This document shows positions 1 to 6,213 of a stretch of 10,884 bases of DNA, in pieces; position 1 is the stretch's first letter, and each line of letters opens with the position of its first letter. Source of the DNA: DATACN01 sp038215095 (lineage in GTDB: Bacteria; Actinomycetota; Thermoleophilia; Solirubrobacterales; Thermoleophilaceae). The notes beneath the pieces are model-generated. The model searched no databases, was not told the DNA's origin, and worked only from the letters and a program-made list of their open reading frames with translations. The position numbers and the translations under genes are program-made. The stretch is from NCBI GenBank assembly GCA_038215095.1, contig JBBQRG010000089.1:1-10884 (forward strand), written 5' to 3'.

Positions 1-2
1 TC

Positions 3-374
3 GAGGCCTTCCGGACGAAGAAGGAGGTCATCAAGGCGCAGTACTCGGCCGCCGAGGCGCAGGTGAAGATCTCCGAGGCCGCGACCGGAGTGGGCGAGGA
101 GATGGCCGACGTCGGCCTGGCGATCCAGCGCGCCGAGGACACGACCGACCAGATGCGCGCCCGCGCGGGCGCCGTCGAGGAGCTCGAGGCCGCGGGCACC
201 TTCGAGGACCTGACCCAGCTCGGGCCGGCGCAGGACGACATCGACCGCCAGCTCTCCCAGCTCGGCACCGGCCAGCAGGTGGACGATGAGCTGGCGAAGA
301 TGAAGGCCGAGCTCGGCTCCGGCTCGGGCGGCGGCGAGACCCCGGCCCTCGAAGAGGGCAAGGAGGGCGCGTGA
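3..374 (+). CDS. pspA: PspA/IM30 family envelope-stress protein, C-terminal part
   Basis: This is the last 123 residues of a PspA/IM30 (ESCRT-III-like) protein whose 5' end lies outside the window; the frame is open from base 3. The family forms coiled-coil oligomers on the inner face of the cytoplasmic membrane and protects it under stress. The visible part opens with EAFRTKKEVIKAQYSAAEAQ, typical of the long helical hairpin of PspA. It continues as an almost uninterrupted, charged alpha-helical stretch with Gln/Glu/Ala-rich heptads, then an acidic Gly/Ser-rich tail (GSGSGGGE). The stop overlaps the GTG of the next gene in a GTGA, so the two are translationally coupled. The family call is based on recognised helix sequence; the N-terminal membrane-binding helix cannot be checked. 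Confidence 0.88.
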   Translation, partial: EAFRTKKEVIKAQYSAAEAQVKISEAATGVGEEMADVGLAIQRAEDTTDQMRARAGAVEELEAAGTFEDLTQLGPAQDDIDRQLSQLGTGQQVDDELAKMKAELGSGSGGGETPALEEGKEGA

Positions 375-649
375 TCGTCCGCGTGTCGGGCGAAGGGCAG
401 TTCGAGCTGCCCGACTCGGACTCGCAGCGCTTGAACGAGCTCGACAACCGCGCGGTCAACGCCGTTGAGCAGGGCGACGAGACCGGCTTCCGCGAGCTCT
501 GGAGCCAGATGCTCGAGCTCGTGTCCACGAACGGCTCGCCCCTGGCCGTCGAGGAGCTGGTCGAGTCGGCAGTGATCCTGCCGCCGCGGGACATCTCCTT
601 CGAAGAGGCGAAGGGCGAGTTCAGCGGCGACGGGCTGATCCCGGACTAG
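371..649 (+). CDS. pspAA: PspA-associated protein PspAA
   Basis: This 92-residue protein begins at a GTG overlapping the pspA stop, with AAGGAGGG at 360-367 just upstream. It matches the small PspAA domain found next to PspA in actinobacteria and archaea. It starts with MIVRVSGEGQFELPD, then has LNELDNRAVNAVEQGD, a central helical part (FRELWSQMLELV), the segment VILPPRDISFEEAK, and ends in GLIPD. These blocks (MIVR-GEGQ, LN-LD, LPP-D-S-EE, GLIP) are the family signature as I know it. It has no signal peptide or membrane segment, so it is probably cytosolic and acts on or with PspA. The exact biochemical role of the domain is not established. The usual third partner, PspAB, is not next door but at the other end of this window. 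Confidence 0.88.
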   Translation: MIVRVSGEGQFELPDSDSQRLNELDNRAVNAVEQGDETGFRELWSQMLELVSTNGSPLAVEELVESAVILPPRDISFEEAKGEFSGDGLIPD

Positions 650-687
650 GTGGAAGGTTTCGTCCGGCGCCGCGTCTCTGAAGGTGC

Positions 688-1080
688 GTGCGCAGAGAAG
701 CCAAAGCGATCACGGTTGCCGCCCTCGCCTCGGTGGGATTCGCCGCCATCGGCGTGGCAGCGTCGGACGCGCAGTACGGCCCCTATCCGCCGGCGCCGCC
801 GCCCCCGTCCACCCACAAGCAGGCCAAGAACACGGTCGTGATCAAGGGCGCGAGCAGCGCCAAGTACCGCTTCAGCCCCAAGACGCTGAAGATCAAGCAC
901 GGCAAGCGCGTCAAGTGGAGCTGGAACAGCAACGCTCCCCACAACGTCACGTTCACGAAGCTCCATAGGCATTCGAAGACGCTTCAGCACGGCAGCTACA
1001 GGCGAAAGTTCAGCAAGCCGGGCACGTACCGCTATCTCTGCACCGTCCACGGCTTCACCGGCAAGATCGTGGTGAAGTAG
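688..1080 (+). CDS. secreted cupredoxin (plastocyanin/amicyanin-like) without axial Met
   Basis: This is a 130-residue exported blue-copper-fold protein, probably acting outside the membrane in electron transfer or copper binding. Residues 1-28 look like a Sec signal peptide: basic MRREAK, then a hydrophobic run to about residue 25, with cleavage near ASDA-Q. A Pro-rich linker (GPYPPAPPPP, 31-40) follows, then a cupredoxin domain from about 48 to 130. Copper-ligand candidates are His85 (APHNVTF), Cys118 and His121 (YLCTVHGFTG). The fourth, axial Met normally found two or three residues after the His is absent: Phe123/Thr124 stand there and no Met follows. The GTG start at 688 is chosen because it gives a complete signal peptide; GAAGG at 680-684 lies very close. 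Loss of Met would change the copper site, or it may bind no type-1 copper. Confidence 0.82.
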   Translation: MRREAKAITVAALASVGFAAIGVAASDAQYGPYPPAPPPPSTHKQAKNTVVIKGASSAKYRFSPKTLKIKHGKRVKWSWNSNAPHNVTFTKLHRHSKTLQHGSYRRKFSKPGTYRYLCTVHGFTGKIVVK

Positions 1081-1085
1081 CGCGC

Positions 1086-1394
1086 CTAGCCGTGGAGGGC
1101 CCGTGCCAGGCGCACGAGGATGTAGACCAGGAAGCCGAGGCCGAGCAGGCGCCGGAACCAGTTCACTCCGCCGACGGCCTCGCCGTACGCCCAGATGCCC
1201 AGGGCGACGTAGAACAGCGAGGACGCATATGCGGCGATCCAGCCGTGGGCCAGCCTGTGGACGAGCGAGGCGACCAGCGCCACGAGCAGCGGCGCGTTGG
1301 GGGTCTGGACCAGCGGAAAGCGCCGCGGCCAGCCTGCCTCGCGCGCGCCCTGCCACGATGAAGATATGCGGGAGATCGAGATAGTGGGCGACAT
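1086..1394 (-). CDS. small integral membrane protein, unknown function
   Basis: From the ATG at 1394 this gives 102 residues. It begins with a polar N-terminus, then RRFPLVQTPNAPLLVALVAS, and has two or three hydrophobic segments: about 34-48 (APLLVALVASLVHRL), 56-70 (YASSLFYVALGIWAY) and 82-97 (RLLGLGFLVYILVRLA). The block GIWAYGEAVGGVNWFRRLLG between helices looks like a conserved family signature in actinobacterial hypothetical proteins, but I cannot name the family. The stop is 5 bp from the convergent cupredoxin stop. The start is uncertain: ATG 1394 would overlap the divergent S4 gene by 29 bp, and no other ATG/GTG/TTG lies between it and the first hydrophobic segment. A longer start at 1481 would run far into the S4 gene and is less likely. 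Confidence 0.62.
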   Translation of the reverse strand: MSPTISISRISSSWQGAREAGWPRRFPLVQTPNAPLLVALVASLVHRLAHGWIAAYASSLFYVALGIWAYGEAVGGVNWFRRLLGLGFLVYILVRLARALHG

Positions 1395-1572
1395 GATCCG
1401 TCTTGGGCAGCTGCTGAAGCTATCCGCCCTGGCGGACTCGGGCGCCGAGGCCCGGGAGCTCCTGCATGCGAGCGGGGTCACCGTGAACGGCGAGCCCGAG
1501 GTGCGCCGTGGTCGCCAGCTGCACCGCGGCGACGTCGTGGCGGCGGCCGATCAGACCGTCCGGGTGGTCTGA
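1366..1572 (+). CDS. S4-domain RNA-binding protein (YbcJ/YaaA type)
   Basis: This 68-residue protein is almost entirely one S4 domain, the small alpha-L RNA-binding fold of ribosomal protein S4, pseudouridine synthases and the stand-alone YbcJ/YaaA proteins. The pattern is plain: IRLGQLLKLSALADSGAEAR (11-30), then a turn VTVNGEPEVRRGRQLHRGD (38-56) and the final strand VVAAADQTVRVV. The motif pair 'G-A-R-L' helix plus 'V-NGE-RRGR-L-GD' is the RNA-binding surface. The ATG at 1366 fits the usual short N-terminus; the frame stays open upstream to 1297, but that stretch is not protein-like and overlaps the divergent gene. The next gene starts 2 bp after the stop, so they probably share a message. 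Confidence 0.85.
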   Translation: MREIEIVGDMIRLGQLLKLSALADSGAEARELLHASGVTVNGEPEVRRGRQLHRGDVVAAADQTVRVV

Positions 1573-1574
1573 TC

Positions 1575-2033
1575 GTGGCGTATACGACCGCAGAGGCGAG
1601 GCAGGAGCTGCTCGACACCTCCGCCCAGGCGGCGAACGAGCTCGGCCTTGCCAGTGCCTGCCTGGCCGAGGCCTACGAGCAGCTCGACGAGATGAGCGGC
1701 GACAGGCTGGAGGAGGACTGCTTCCGCCCCGTGCAGGTGGCGTACGGCCGTGCGAAGCGCACCCACACCGAGTTCGCCGCCCGCCACGGGCTCCAGCCGG
1801 CAATCTTCGAGCAGCAGGCGCCGGGCCTGGCGTCACAGGGCGCGGCCGCCTTCGTCGAGCGCTCCGTCGAGGCGGTCGGCGAGGCCGATCGCACCCTCGC
1901 CGGGCTCCAGGACTCGATGCTGCCCGTGGAAGCCGGCGATGAGGAGCTGCGCGCGGGGCTCAAGGCGATCCGCGAGCCGCTGGGCGCCCTGCCCGGCAAG
2001 GCCCGCGACTTCCTTCGCGGCCTCGGGCGGTAG
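1575..2033 (+). CDS. hypothetical alpha-helical protein
   Basis: I do not recognise a family. The 152-residue product starts at GTG, 2 bp after the S4-protein stop, so it is probably co-translated with it. The sequence is rich in Ala, Glu, Leu and Arg, almost without beta-strand character: several amphipathic helices (TAEARQELLDTSAQAANELG; AAFVERSVEAVGEADRTLAG; DEELRAGLKAIREPLGALPG) suggest a soluble four- or five-helix bundle. It has no signal peptide, membrane segment, Cys pair or obvious catalytic motif; the single internal Cys pattern (SACLAEAYEQLDE, EEDCFRP) is not a known metal site. Codon use matches its neighbours, so it looks native. The GTG is supported by position; no separate ribosome-binding site is visible beyond the coupling. 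Confidence 0.68.
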   Translation: MAYTTAEARQELLDTSAQAANELGLASACLAEAYEQLDEMSGDRLEEDCFRPVQVAYGRAKRTHTEFAARHGLQPAIFEQQAPGLASQGAAAFVERSVEAVGEADRTLAGLQDSMLPVEAGDEELRAGLKAIREPLGALPGKARDFLRGLGR

Positions 2034-2092
2034 GTTCACCGCAAGGTAACCGCACCTACAAAAGTGCGTAACACCAGGGGTTTTGTGGGCGC

Positions 2093-2098
2093 TATCTT
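2093..2098 (+). promoter_or_regulatory. possible -10 element ahead of the 5'-nucleotidase gene
   Basis: TATCTT lies 11 bp before the TTG start, in a short stretch that is AT-richer than its surroundings (2050-2100). It matches 4 of 6 bases of the -10 consensus, including the conserved TA and final T. Transcription would begin within a few bases of the TTG, which would explain why no Shine-Dalgarno sequence is seen. No convincing -35 was found, so this is a weak call. Confidence 0.3.
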
Positions 2099-2109
2099 GA
2101 TGTTCCGAG

Positions 2110-3603
2110 TTGGTCGATCGCCGTCACCTGGCCCCGGGCATCGCCGCTTTCGTAGCCGCTTCGCTCGTGGCCCTTGTCGGCCTCCGAGCTGCCGCCGGGC
2201 CGCCAACCCACAGGTCTGGAGAAGCGCGAATCCAGATCCTCGGCTCCAACGACCTGCACGGCTACCTGGAGCCGACGGGTGGCCTCGGTGGCGCCGCGTG
2301 GTTCGCCGCGGCAATGGACCGCGCGGCCGCCCGGCAGCCGAAGAGCACGATCCGCGTCCACGCCGGCGACATGATCGGCGCTTCGCCGCTCATCTCGAGC
2401 TACTTCCACCACTTCTCCACGATCGCCGCGATAAACAGAATGCACTTCGACGTAGGCACCGTCGGTAATCACGAGTTCGACAACGGCGGCGACAGGCTGG
2501 CGTCCCTGCTTGCTCGCGTCCGCTTCCCGTACATCTCGGCGAACGTGGTCGACACCGAGGGACAGCTCCGGCTTCCGCCGTACCGGATCATCCGCCGCAA
2601 CGGAGTGAAGATCGGCTTCATCGGCGTGACTACCAATACGGCTACGCGCTACCTGCTGCCCCGCTTCGCGCGCCGCTTCCGCTTCCTGGACATGTCCGAC
2701 GCGGTGAACCGCTGGGTGCCGGCGCTGCGGCGGCGGGGCGTGGAGTCGATCGTGGTGCTCGCGCACGCCGGCGCGTTCCAGCGCCGCGTCCCGGGCGCGC
2801 CGGCGGCGGGGAAGATCGTCGACGAGACGCGCCAGATGGACGACGCCGTGGACCTCGTGATCGCAGGCCACACGCACTCCTACCTCAACACGCGCGTGGA
2901 CGGCAAGCTCCTGGTGCAGGCGTACTCCTACGGCACCGCCCTCGACAGGGTCGAGCTCACCATCGACCGCCGCTCGGACGACGTTGTCGCATCCTCTGCC
3001 CAGATCGAGCGCGTTCGCCACGCCGGGCTGAGGTCAGACCCCGCGGTGGCAGCGATCGTGGGGCGCTACGCACGCCGGGTACGCCCGGTCGCCCAGCGGG
3101 TCATAGCGACCGCGAGCCGCGGACTTCAGCGCGGGGGCGACGGTCTCGGTGACCTGGTCGCGCGCGCACAGCGCTCGCTGGCGGGGGCCGATATCGCCTT
3201 CGTGAACCCCGGCAACATGCGCGCCGGGCTACAGGTTGGCGCGGTTACCTACAGCGAGCTCTGCTCGATCAACGCCTACGGCCATCCGGTGATGCGGCTG
3301 CGACTGCGTGGCCGGGACGTCCGAGCGGTGCTCCAACAGCAGTGGAGCCGCGGCGGCACGACTCGCCTCTACACCAGCGGGGTCCGCTACCGCCACGACG
3401 GGCGGCGGGTCGCCAACGTGACGGATGCTCACGGGCGCCCGCTCGACCCGGGGCGCCTCTACACGGTGGCTGCCAACGAGCTGATCGCGACTGGGTCGCG
3501 CTTCAGCGTCCTCCGCGACCGCGGCGAGGACAAGACGCGGGTCGGTACCGACGTGCAGGCGCTCACCGCCTACCTCCACCGGGATCCCGGCGCGCTTCGC
3601 TAG
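2110..3603 (+). CDS. secreted 5'-nucleotidase / 2',3'-cyclic phosphodiesterase family metallophosphatase
   Basis: This 497-residue exported enzyme is expected to hydrolyse extracellular nucleotides for phosphate or nucleoside uptake. A signal peptide (MVDRRHLAPG, then IAAFVAASLVALVGL) precedes a UshA-type metallophosphatase domain (about 40-290). The family's two-metal ligands are all present: Asp48/His50 (SNDLHG), Asp87 (HAGDMIG), Asn120 with catalytic His121 and Asp124 (GNHEFDNGG), His219 (LAHAG), and His254/His256 (AGHTHS). The C-terminal nucleotide-binding domain (about 320-497) carries NPGNMRAG, like the family's NGG-R substrate loop, and TVAANELIATG. It has no sorting signal or C-terminal anchor, so it is probably released or loosely held. 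The start is a TTG at 2110; the next in-frame GTG would cut the signal peptide. Its stop interleaves with that of the convergent sulfatase-like gene. Confidence 0.92.
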   Translation: MVDRRHLAPGIAAFVAASLVALVGLRAAAGPPTHRSGEARIQILGSNDLHGYLEPTGGLGGAAWFAAAMDRAAARQPKSTIRVHAGDMIGASPLISSYFHHFSTIAAINRMHFDVGTVGNHEFDNGGDRLASLLARVRFPYISANVVDTEGQLRLPPYRIIRRNGVKIGFIGVTTNTATRYLLPRFARRFRFLDMSDAVNRWVPALRRRGVESIVVLAHAGAFQRRVPGAPAAGKIVDETRQMDDAVDLVIAGHTHSYLNTRVDGKLLVQAYSYGTALDRVELTIDRRSDDVVASSAQIERVRHAGLRSDPAVAAIVGRYARRVRPVAQRVIATASRGLQRGGDGLGDLVARAQRSLAGADIAFVNPGNMRAGLQVGAVTYSELCSINAYGHPVMRLRLRGRDVRAVLQQQWSRGGTTRLYTSGVRYRHDGRRVANVTDAHGRPLDPGRLYTVAANELIATGSRFSVLRDRGEDKTRVGTDVQALTAYLHRDPGALR

Positions 3604-5129
3604 TCGAGCGCTCTGAGCCGCGGCGCCTTGGAGCTGCCGCTGACCGCGAACAGCCGGACTCGGTTTGCTCCCGCCCGAAGCGAGGTGGGGGGTACGAGGG
3701 CCGAGTAGTGAAGGGGCCCGCCGCGAACGGTGCGAAAGGCGGGTGAGGTCCCAGCGATCTGCCCGTTGATGGCCACCGCGACCGCTGCCGGTGACTTGCG
3801 CGAAACGCCGCTCAGGCGGCCGCTGACGTAGCAGGGGACGAACGCGGACGACGGATCGACCGCGCGGTAGGCGCGCGCGTTGTTGAGGGTGGCTCGGATG
3901 TGCCCGGCGGGGGCGGGGTTGAGCGGGGAAACCGGGCGCCCGGCCAGACCACGGTAGGGGCCGATCCCGTAGAGGCCCGGTGCACTGTTGCCCGCACCGA
4001 AGAGCCGGAGCTTCAGTGCCTGTGCGCGCTTGGCCCAGCGGCGCAGTCCGGGTCCCGTGAGGGTGTAGCCGCGTCCCGACCGCTGGTAGATCACCGTTCG
4101 GGCGGGGATCCTCCGGGCGGCAGGGCCGTAGATCGAGTGGCCGCTCACGCGGTGGCGAATCTTCGTGTGGGTGAGGCCGGCCAGGGTCGGCACGACGTCC
4201 TCAGTGCGCACGTGCCGCGCCGGCGTCGCGCCGGCCGCCTGGTAGGGGCGCTTGATGAAAAGAGGCGTGAGCGCGATGTCCCCGAAGTTGCGCCGCGACA
4301 CCTCGTGCCCGTTGTCGACTCTGCCGAAGCTCTCACCGTTGTCGGCGGTCACCACGACGATCGCCTTGTCGTAGAGGCCCTGCGCCTTGAGCCGGTCGAT
4401 CACCGAGCCCAGCAACCGGTCGGCATAACCGAGCTGGAGCAGGTGGCGCTGGTACTTCTGGATCGACACCCACCGGCTGCTGAAGGCATGTCCCCAGCCG
4501 GGCACCTCCCCGGCCGCGCTGACGAATTGCTGTCCCGACGGCAGGTAGCGCCACGGGCCGTGGGGCAGTAGGAGGTGCTTGAAGTACAGGGTGGGCCTCC
4601 TGCCGGCTCGTATCGAGCGGACCCACCGCTCGAGCCGCTCCGGACGGCCGTGGGCGAGCTCGTGCAGGACCGAGCGCTTGTTCTGGGTGCGCTCGTGGGG
4701 GCACAGCCGGGGCGGGCAGAGGCTGGTCACCTCTTCGGAGGAATCGATCGCGTAGCGCGCGCCCAGCAGGGTGAACAGGTTCCGCGGCATCTGGTGATAG
4801 GTGGGCTTGAGCTTGCGCTTGGGCAGGTCCCCGGTGAGCAGCGCACCCATCGCCCGGGGCGTCTCGTCGGCGGGCGCGGTGGCGTAGGGAAACCAGTCGC
4901 CGTCGTGCGCGAGCCTCGCGAAGTTCGGGTAGCGGACTGCATCGATGCGGCCGCCTGCACCGACCAGGGACGTGGTGGAGAGCTCGTCGAACGAGATGAA
5001 GATGACCGACGGGTGCGGAGGTGCCGCACGCGCCTGTCTCGCGGCCGCGCCCTCGGTACCGCCGCAGCCCGCGACGGCAACCGCGGCGATGAGCGCGGCG
5101 ACCGCGTACAGGCTCCGGGCGGCGTGCAC
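3600..5129 (-). CDS. sulfatase-fold (alkaline phosphatase superfamily) lipoprotein
   Basis: This 509-residue predicted lipoprotein begins with a short signal and lipobox (AVAVAGC, Cys22), then has a sulfatase/phosphoglycerol-transferase-like domain (about 40-335). Superfamily metal-site motifs are visible: Asp48 in FISFDELS, Asp263-Asn264 in TADNGESFG, and His275 in NGHEV, plus His190 in LPHGPW. The nucleophile position is Thr90 (ADETPRAMGALLTG), where true sulfatases have Cys/Ser in C-x-P-x-R. That points to a phosphoester hydrolase or transferase rather than a formylglycine sulfatase; the substrate is unknown. Residues about 340-509 form an extra C-terminal region, the last part (AVAVAINGQIAGTSP to RVRLFAVSG) looking beta-rich and possibly carbohydrate- or surface-binding. 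The start is GTG at 5129, which gives a full lipoprotein signal. It diverges from the methyltransferase across 51 bp. Confidence 0.87.
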   Translation of the reverse strand: MHAARSLYAVAALIAAVAVAGCGGTEGAAARQARAAPPHPSVIFISFDELSTTSLVGAGGRIDAVRYPNFARLAHDGDWFPYATAPADETPRAMGALLTGDLPKRKLKPTYHQMPRNLFTLLGARYAIDSSEEVTSLCPPRLCPHERTQNKRSVLHELAHGRPERLERWVRSIRAGRRPTLYFKHLLLPHGPWRYLPSGQQFVSAAGEVPGWGHAFSSRWVSIQKYQRHLLQLGYADRLLGSVIDRLKAQGLYDKAIVVVTADNGESFGRVDNGHEVSRRNFGDIALTPLFIKRPYQAAGATPARHVRTEDVVPTLAGLTHTKIRHRVSGHSIYGPAARRIPARTVIYQRSGRGYTLTGPGLRRWAKRAQALKLRLFGAGNSAPGLYGIGPYRGLAGRPVSPLNPAPAGHIRATLNNARAYRAVDPSSAFVPCYVSGRLSGVSRKSPAAVAVAINGQIAGTSPAFRTVRGGPLHYSALVPPTSLRAGANRVRLFAVSGSSKAPRLRALD

Positions 5130-5165
5130 GACGGGAACGGTGACAGCTGAGGGGGAGGGAATAGG

Positions 5166-5172
5166 AAGGAGG
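5166..5172 (+). promoter_or_regulatory. strong ribosome-binding site fixing the methyltransferase start
   Basis: AAGGAGG is a full Shine-Dalgarno match. It sits 8 bp before the GTG at 5181, which is ideal spacing. It overlaps the longer-frame GTG at 5172, which therefore cannot be the start. Confidence 0.8.
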
Positions 5173-5180
5173 TGTTAAGA

Positions 5181-5798
5181 GTGGGGCGCGTGCCCGACGA
5201 GCTCGTCACCCGGTCGATCGCCCTCCCCGGCGGCGAGCTTCGCGTGCTCCAGCCGGAGGAGAGTGCGGAGCTGCCCGACGCGGGCGCGGTGGAATGGGCG
5301 CCGATCGCGCCGTACTGGTCCGTGCTCTGGCGCAGCGGCGTTGCGCTGGCCCGCGAGCTCGACGCTCTGCCGCTAAGGGGCAGGCGCGTGGTCGAGCTGG
5401 GCTGCGGCCTCGCGGTGCCGAGCCTGGCCGCGGCCCGGGCGGGCGCCGAGGTGCTCGCGACCGACCAGGACGCCGAATCGCTCAACCTCGTGGAGCGCAA
5501 CGCGGCCGCGAACGGAGTGCCAGTGGAGACGGCGACGGTCGACTGGGCTCAGCCCGGGGAACTGGTGGCGCGCGCGCCGTTCGACCTCGTGCTTGCCGCC
5601 GACGTCCTGTACGAGCGCGCCAGCGTGGCCCTGCTCCTGTCGCTGCTGCCGCGCCTCGGGACGGAGGCCTGGTTGGCCGACCCCGGCCGCCCGGCGGCGG
5701 GCGTGTTCCTGGAGCAGGCGCGCCGCCGCTGGACGGTTGAGACGCGCGTGCGCGACGAGGTGGTCCAACTGCACCGGCTGCGGCTCGGCCGGGCCTAG
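5181..5798 (+). CDS. SAM-dependent methyltransferase, METTL21/nicotinamide-N-methyltransferase-like
   Basis: This 205-residue class I (Rossmann) methyltransferase resembles the Methyltransf_16 / protein-lysine methyltransferase group. The N-terminal PYWSVLWRSGVALARELD (44-61) is the characteristic lead-in of that group. Motif I is VVELGCGLAVPSLAAARAGA (70-89), the acidic ribose-binding residue is Asp95 (VLATDQD), and the post-I/IV motif is FDLVLAADVLYE (134-145). The cofactor should be S-adenosylmethionine; the substrate (protein lysine or small molecule) cannot be told from sequence. The GTG at 5181 is chosen over 5172 because of the Shine-Dalgarno at 5166-5172. The stop overlaps that of the convergent SnoaL-like gene through a shared CTAG. 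No metal or zinc motifs are present, and it is predicted cytosolic. Confidence 0.85.
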   Translation: MGRVPDELVTRSIALPGGELRVLQPEESAELPDAGAVEWAPIAPYWSVLWRSGVALARELDALPLRGRRVVELGCGLAVPSLAAARAGAEVLATDQDAESLNLVERNAAANGVPVETATVDWAQPGELVARAPFDLVLAADVLYERASVALLLSLLPRLGTEAWLADPGRPAAGVFLEQARRRWTVETRVRDEVVQLHRLRLGRA

Positions 5799-6157
5799 AG
5801 CAGGCGCGGGGCGTGTGACCCGGAGTAGACGTCCTTGCGGGCGATCAGCCCGTCGCGGAACGGGAACACGTCGACGCCGTCCCACTCGATGGCGCGCCCG
5901 TCGTCGTCCGTGGCGGTGGCCGTCCACTCGCTGACGACGAAGTCGTCGCCCACGTAGCGGCGCCGGCCGCTGAACCTGAGGTCGGGCTGGCCGGCGAAGG
6001 TCGACTCGAGCAGCTCCCGAACGGCGTCGCCCTCGACGCGGACCCCGCGAGTGTGGTTCTCGAACACCATGTCCGGGGTGTGCATGGACACGATCGTGTC
6101 GACGTCCTGGTCGTTCCAGGCCTGGTCGTAGCGGTCGAGGAAGGCAGCGAGGTCCAT
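5795..6157 (-). CDS. SnoaL-like / NTF2-fold protein
   Basis: This 120-residue single-domain protein has the layout of the SnoaL/NTF2-like cone fold. It starts with an amphipathic helix (FLDRYDQAWNDQDVDTIVSM), followed by HTPDMVFENHTRG. Alternating helix and strands follow (AVRELLESTFAGQPDLRFSG, DDFVVSEWTATATDD), ending in VFPFRDGLIARKDVYSG. Members are small enzymes (isomerases, hydrolases, cyclases) or polyketide/steroid-binding proteins, and many have unknown ligands; none can be assigned here. The ATG at 6157 is preceded by no Shine-Dalgarno. A TAGTAT at 6164-6169 (read on the minus strand) ends 6-7 bp before it, suggesting a leaderless or nearly leaderless message. It diverges from the ArsR-SRPBCC gene across 56 bp that hold that gene's operator, so it may be co-regulated. 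Its stop is interleaved with the methyltransferase stop. Confidence 0.8.
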   Translation of the reverse strand: MDLAAFLDRYDQAWNDQDVDTIVSMHTPDMVFENHTRGVRVEGDAVRELLESTFAGQPDLRFSGRRRYVGDDFVVSEWTATATDDDGRAIEWDGVDVFPFRDGLIARKDVYSGSHAPRLL

Positions 6158-6176
6158 GGGGCAATACTAAGTCCAG

Positions 6177-6206
6177 TTGACAAGTGACCATTTGGTCACG
6201 TATGGT
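6177..6206 (+). promoter_or_regulatory. promoter for the ArsR-SRPBCC gene
   Basis: A perfect -35 hexamer TTGACA (6177-6182) is followed after 18 bp by TATGGT (6201-6206), 4 of 6 to the -10 consensus with the key TA and final T. The predicted transcription start falls 6-8 bp downstream at about 6212-6214, which is the ATG of the gene (6214). This predicts a leaderless transcript and agrees with the absence of a Shine-Dalgarno. Confidence 0.65.
6184..6199. promoter_or_regulatory. palindromic operator, probable ArsR-type binding site
   Basis: GTGACCA-TT-TGGTCAC is a perfect inverted repeat with 7-bp arms and a 2-bp centre. It lies exactly between the -35 and -10 hexamers of the promoter for the winged-helix regulator that follows, the classic position for autorepression. 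It also overlaps where a -35 of the divergent SnoaL-like gene would fall. The assignment to the adjacent regulator is inference from position. Confidence 0.7.
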
Positions 6207-6213
6207 CTCCGCC

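Noticed and set aside
646..1356. A 236-codon minus-strand frame across the cupredoxin and membrane-protein region.
   Set aside because: It is antisense to the cupredoxin, which has signal peptide and ligands, and out of frame with the membrane protein; composition is Arg-rich and unstructured.
2034..2109. A rho-independent terminator between the helical orphan and the 5'-nucleotidase gene.
   Set aside because: Short complementary pieces (CGCAC/GTGCG at 2051-2069) could pair around ACAAAA-type sequence, but no T run follows; too weak to call.
2092..3021. A 309-codon minus-strand frame opposite the 5'-nucleotidase.
   Set aside because: It is the mirror of a strongly supported metallophosphatase with all metal ligands, and shows no family features of its own.
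3900..5150. Two plus-strand frames (about 223 and 191 codons) opposite the sulfatase-like lipoprotein.
   Set aside because: They are antisense shadows; the minus-strand frame has a lipobox and superfamily motifs, and these do not.
6184..6213. Earlier in-frame starts (GTG 6184, ATG 6202) for the ArsR-SRPBCC gene.
   Set aside because: These lie inside the palindromic operator and the -10 hexamer; ATG 6214 begins the conserved ArsR helix and matches the predicted transcript start.
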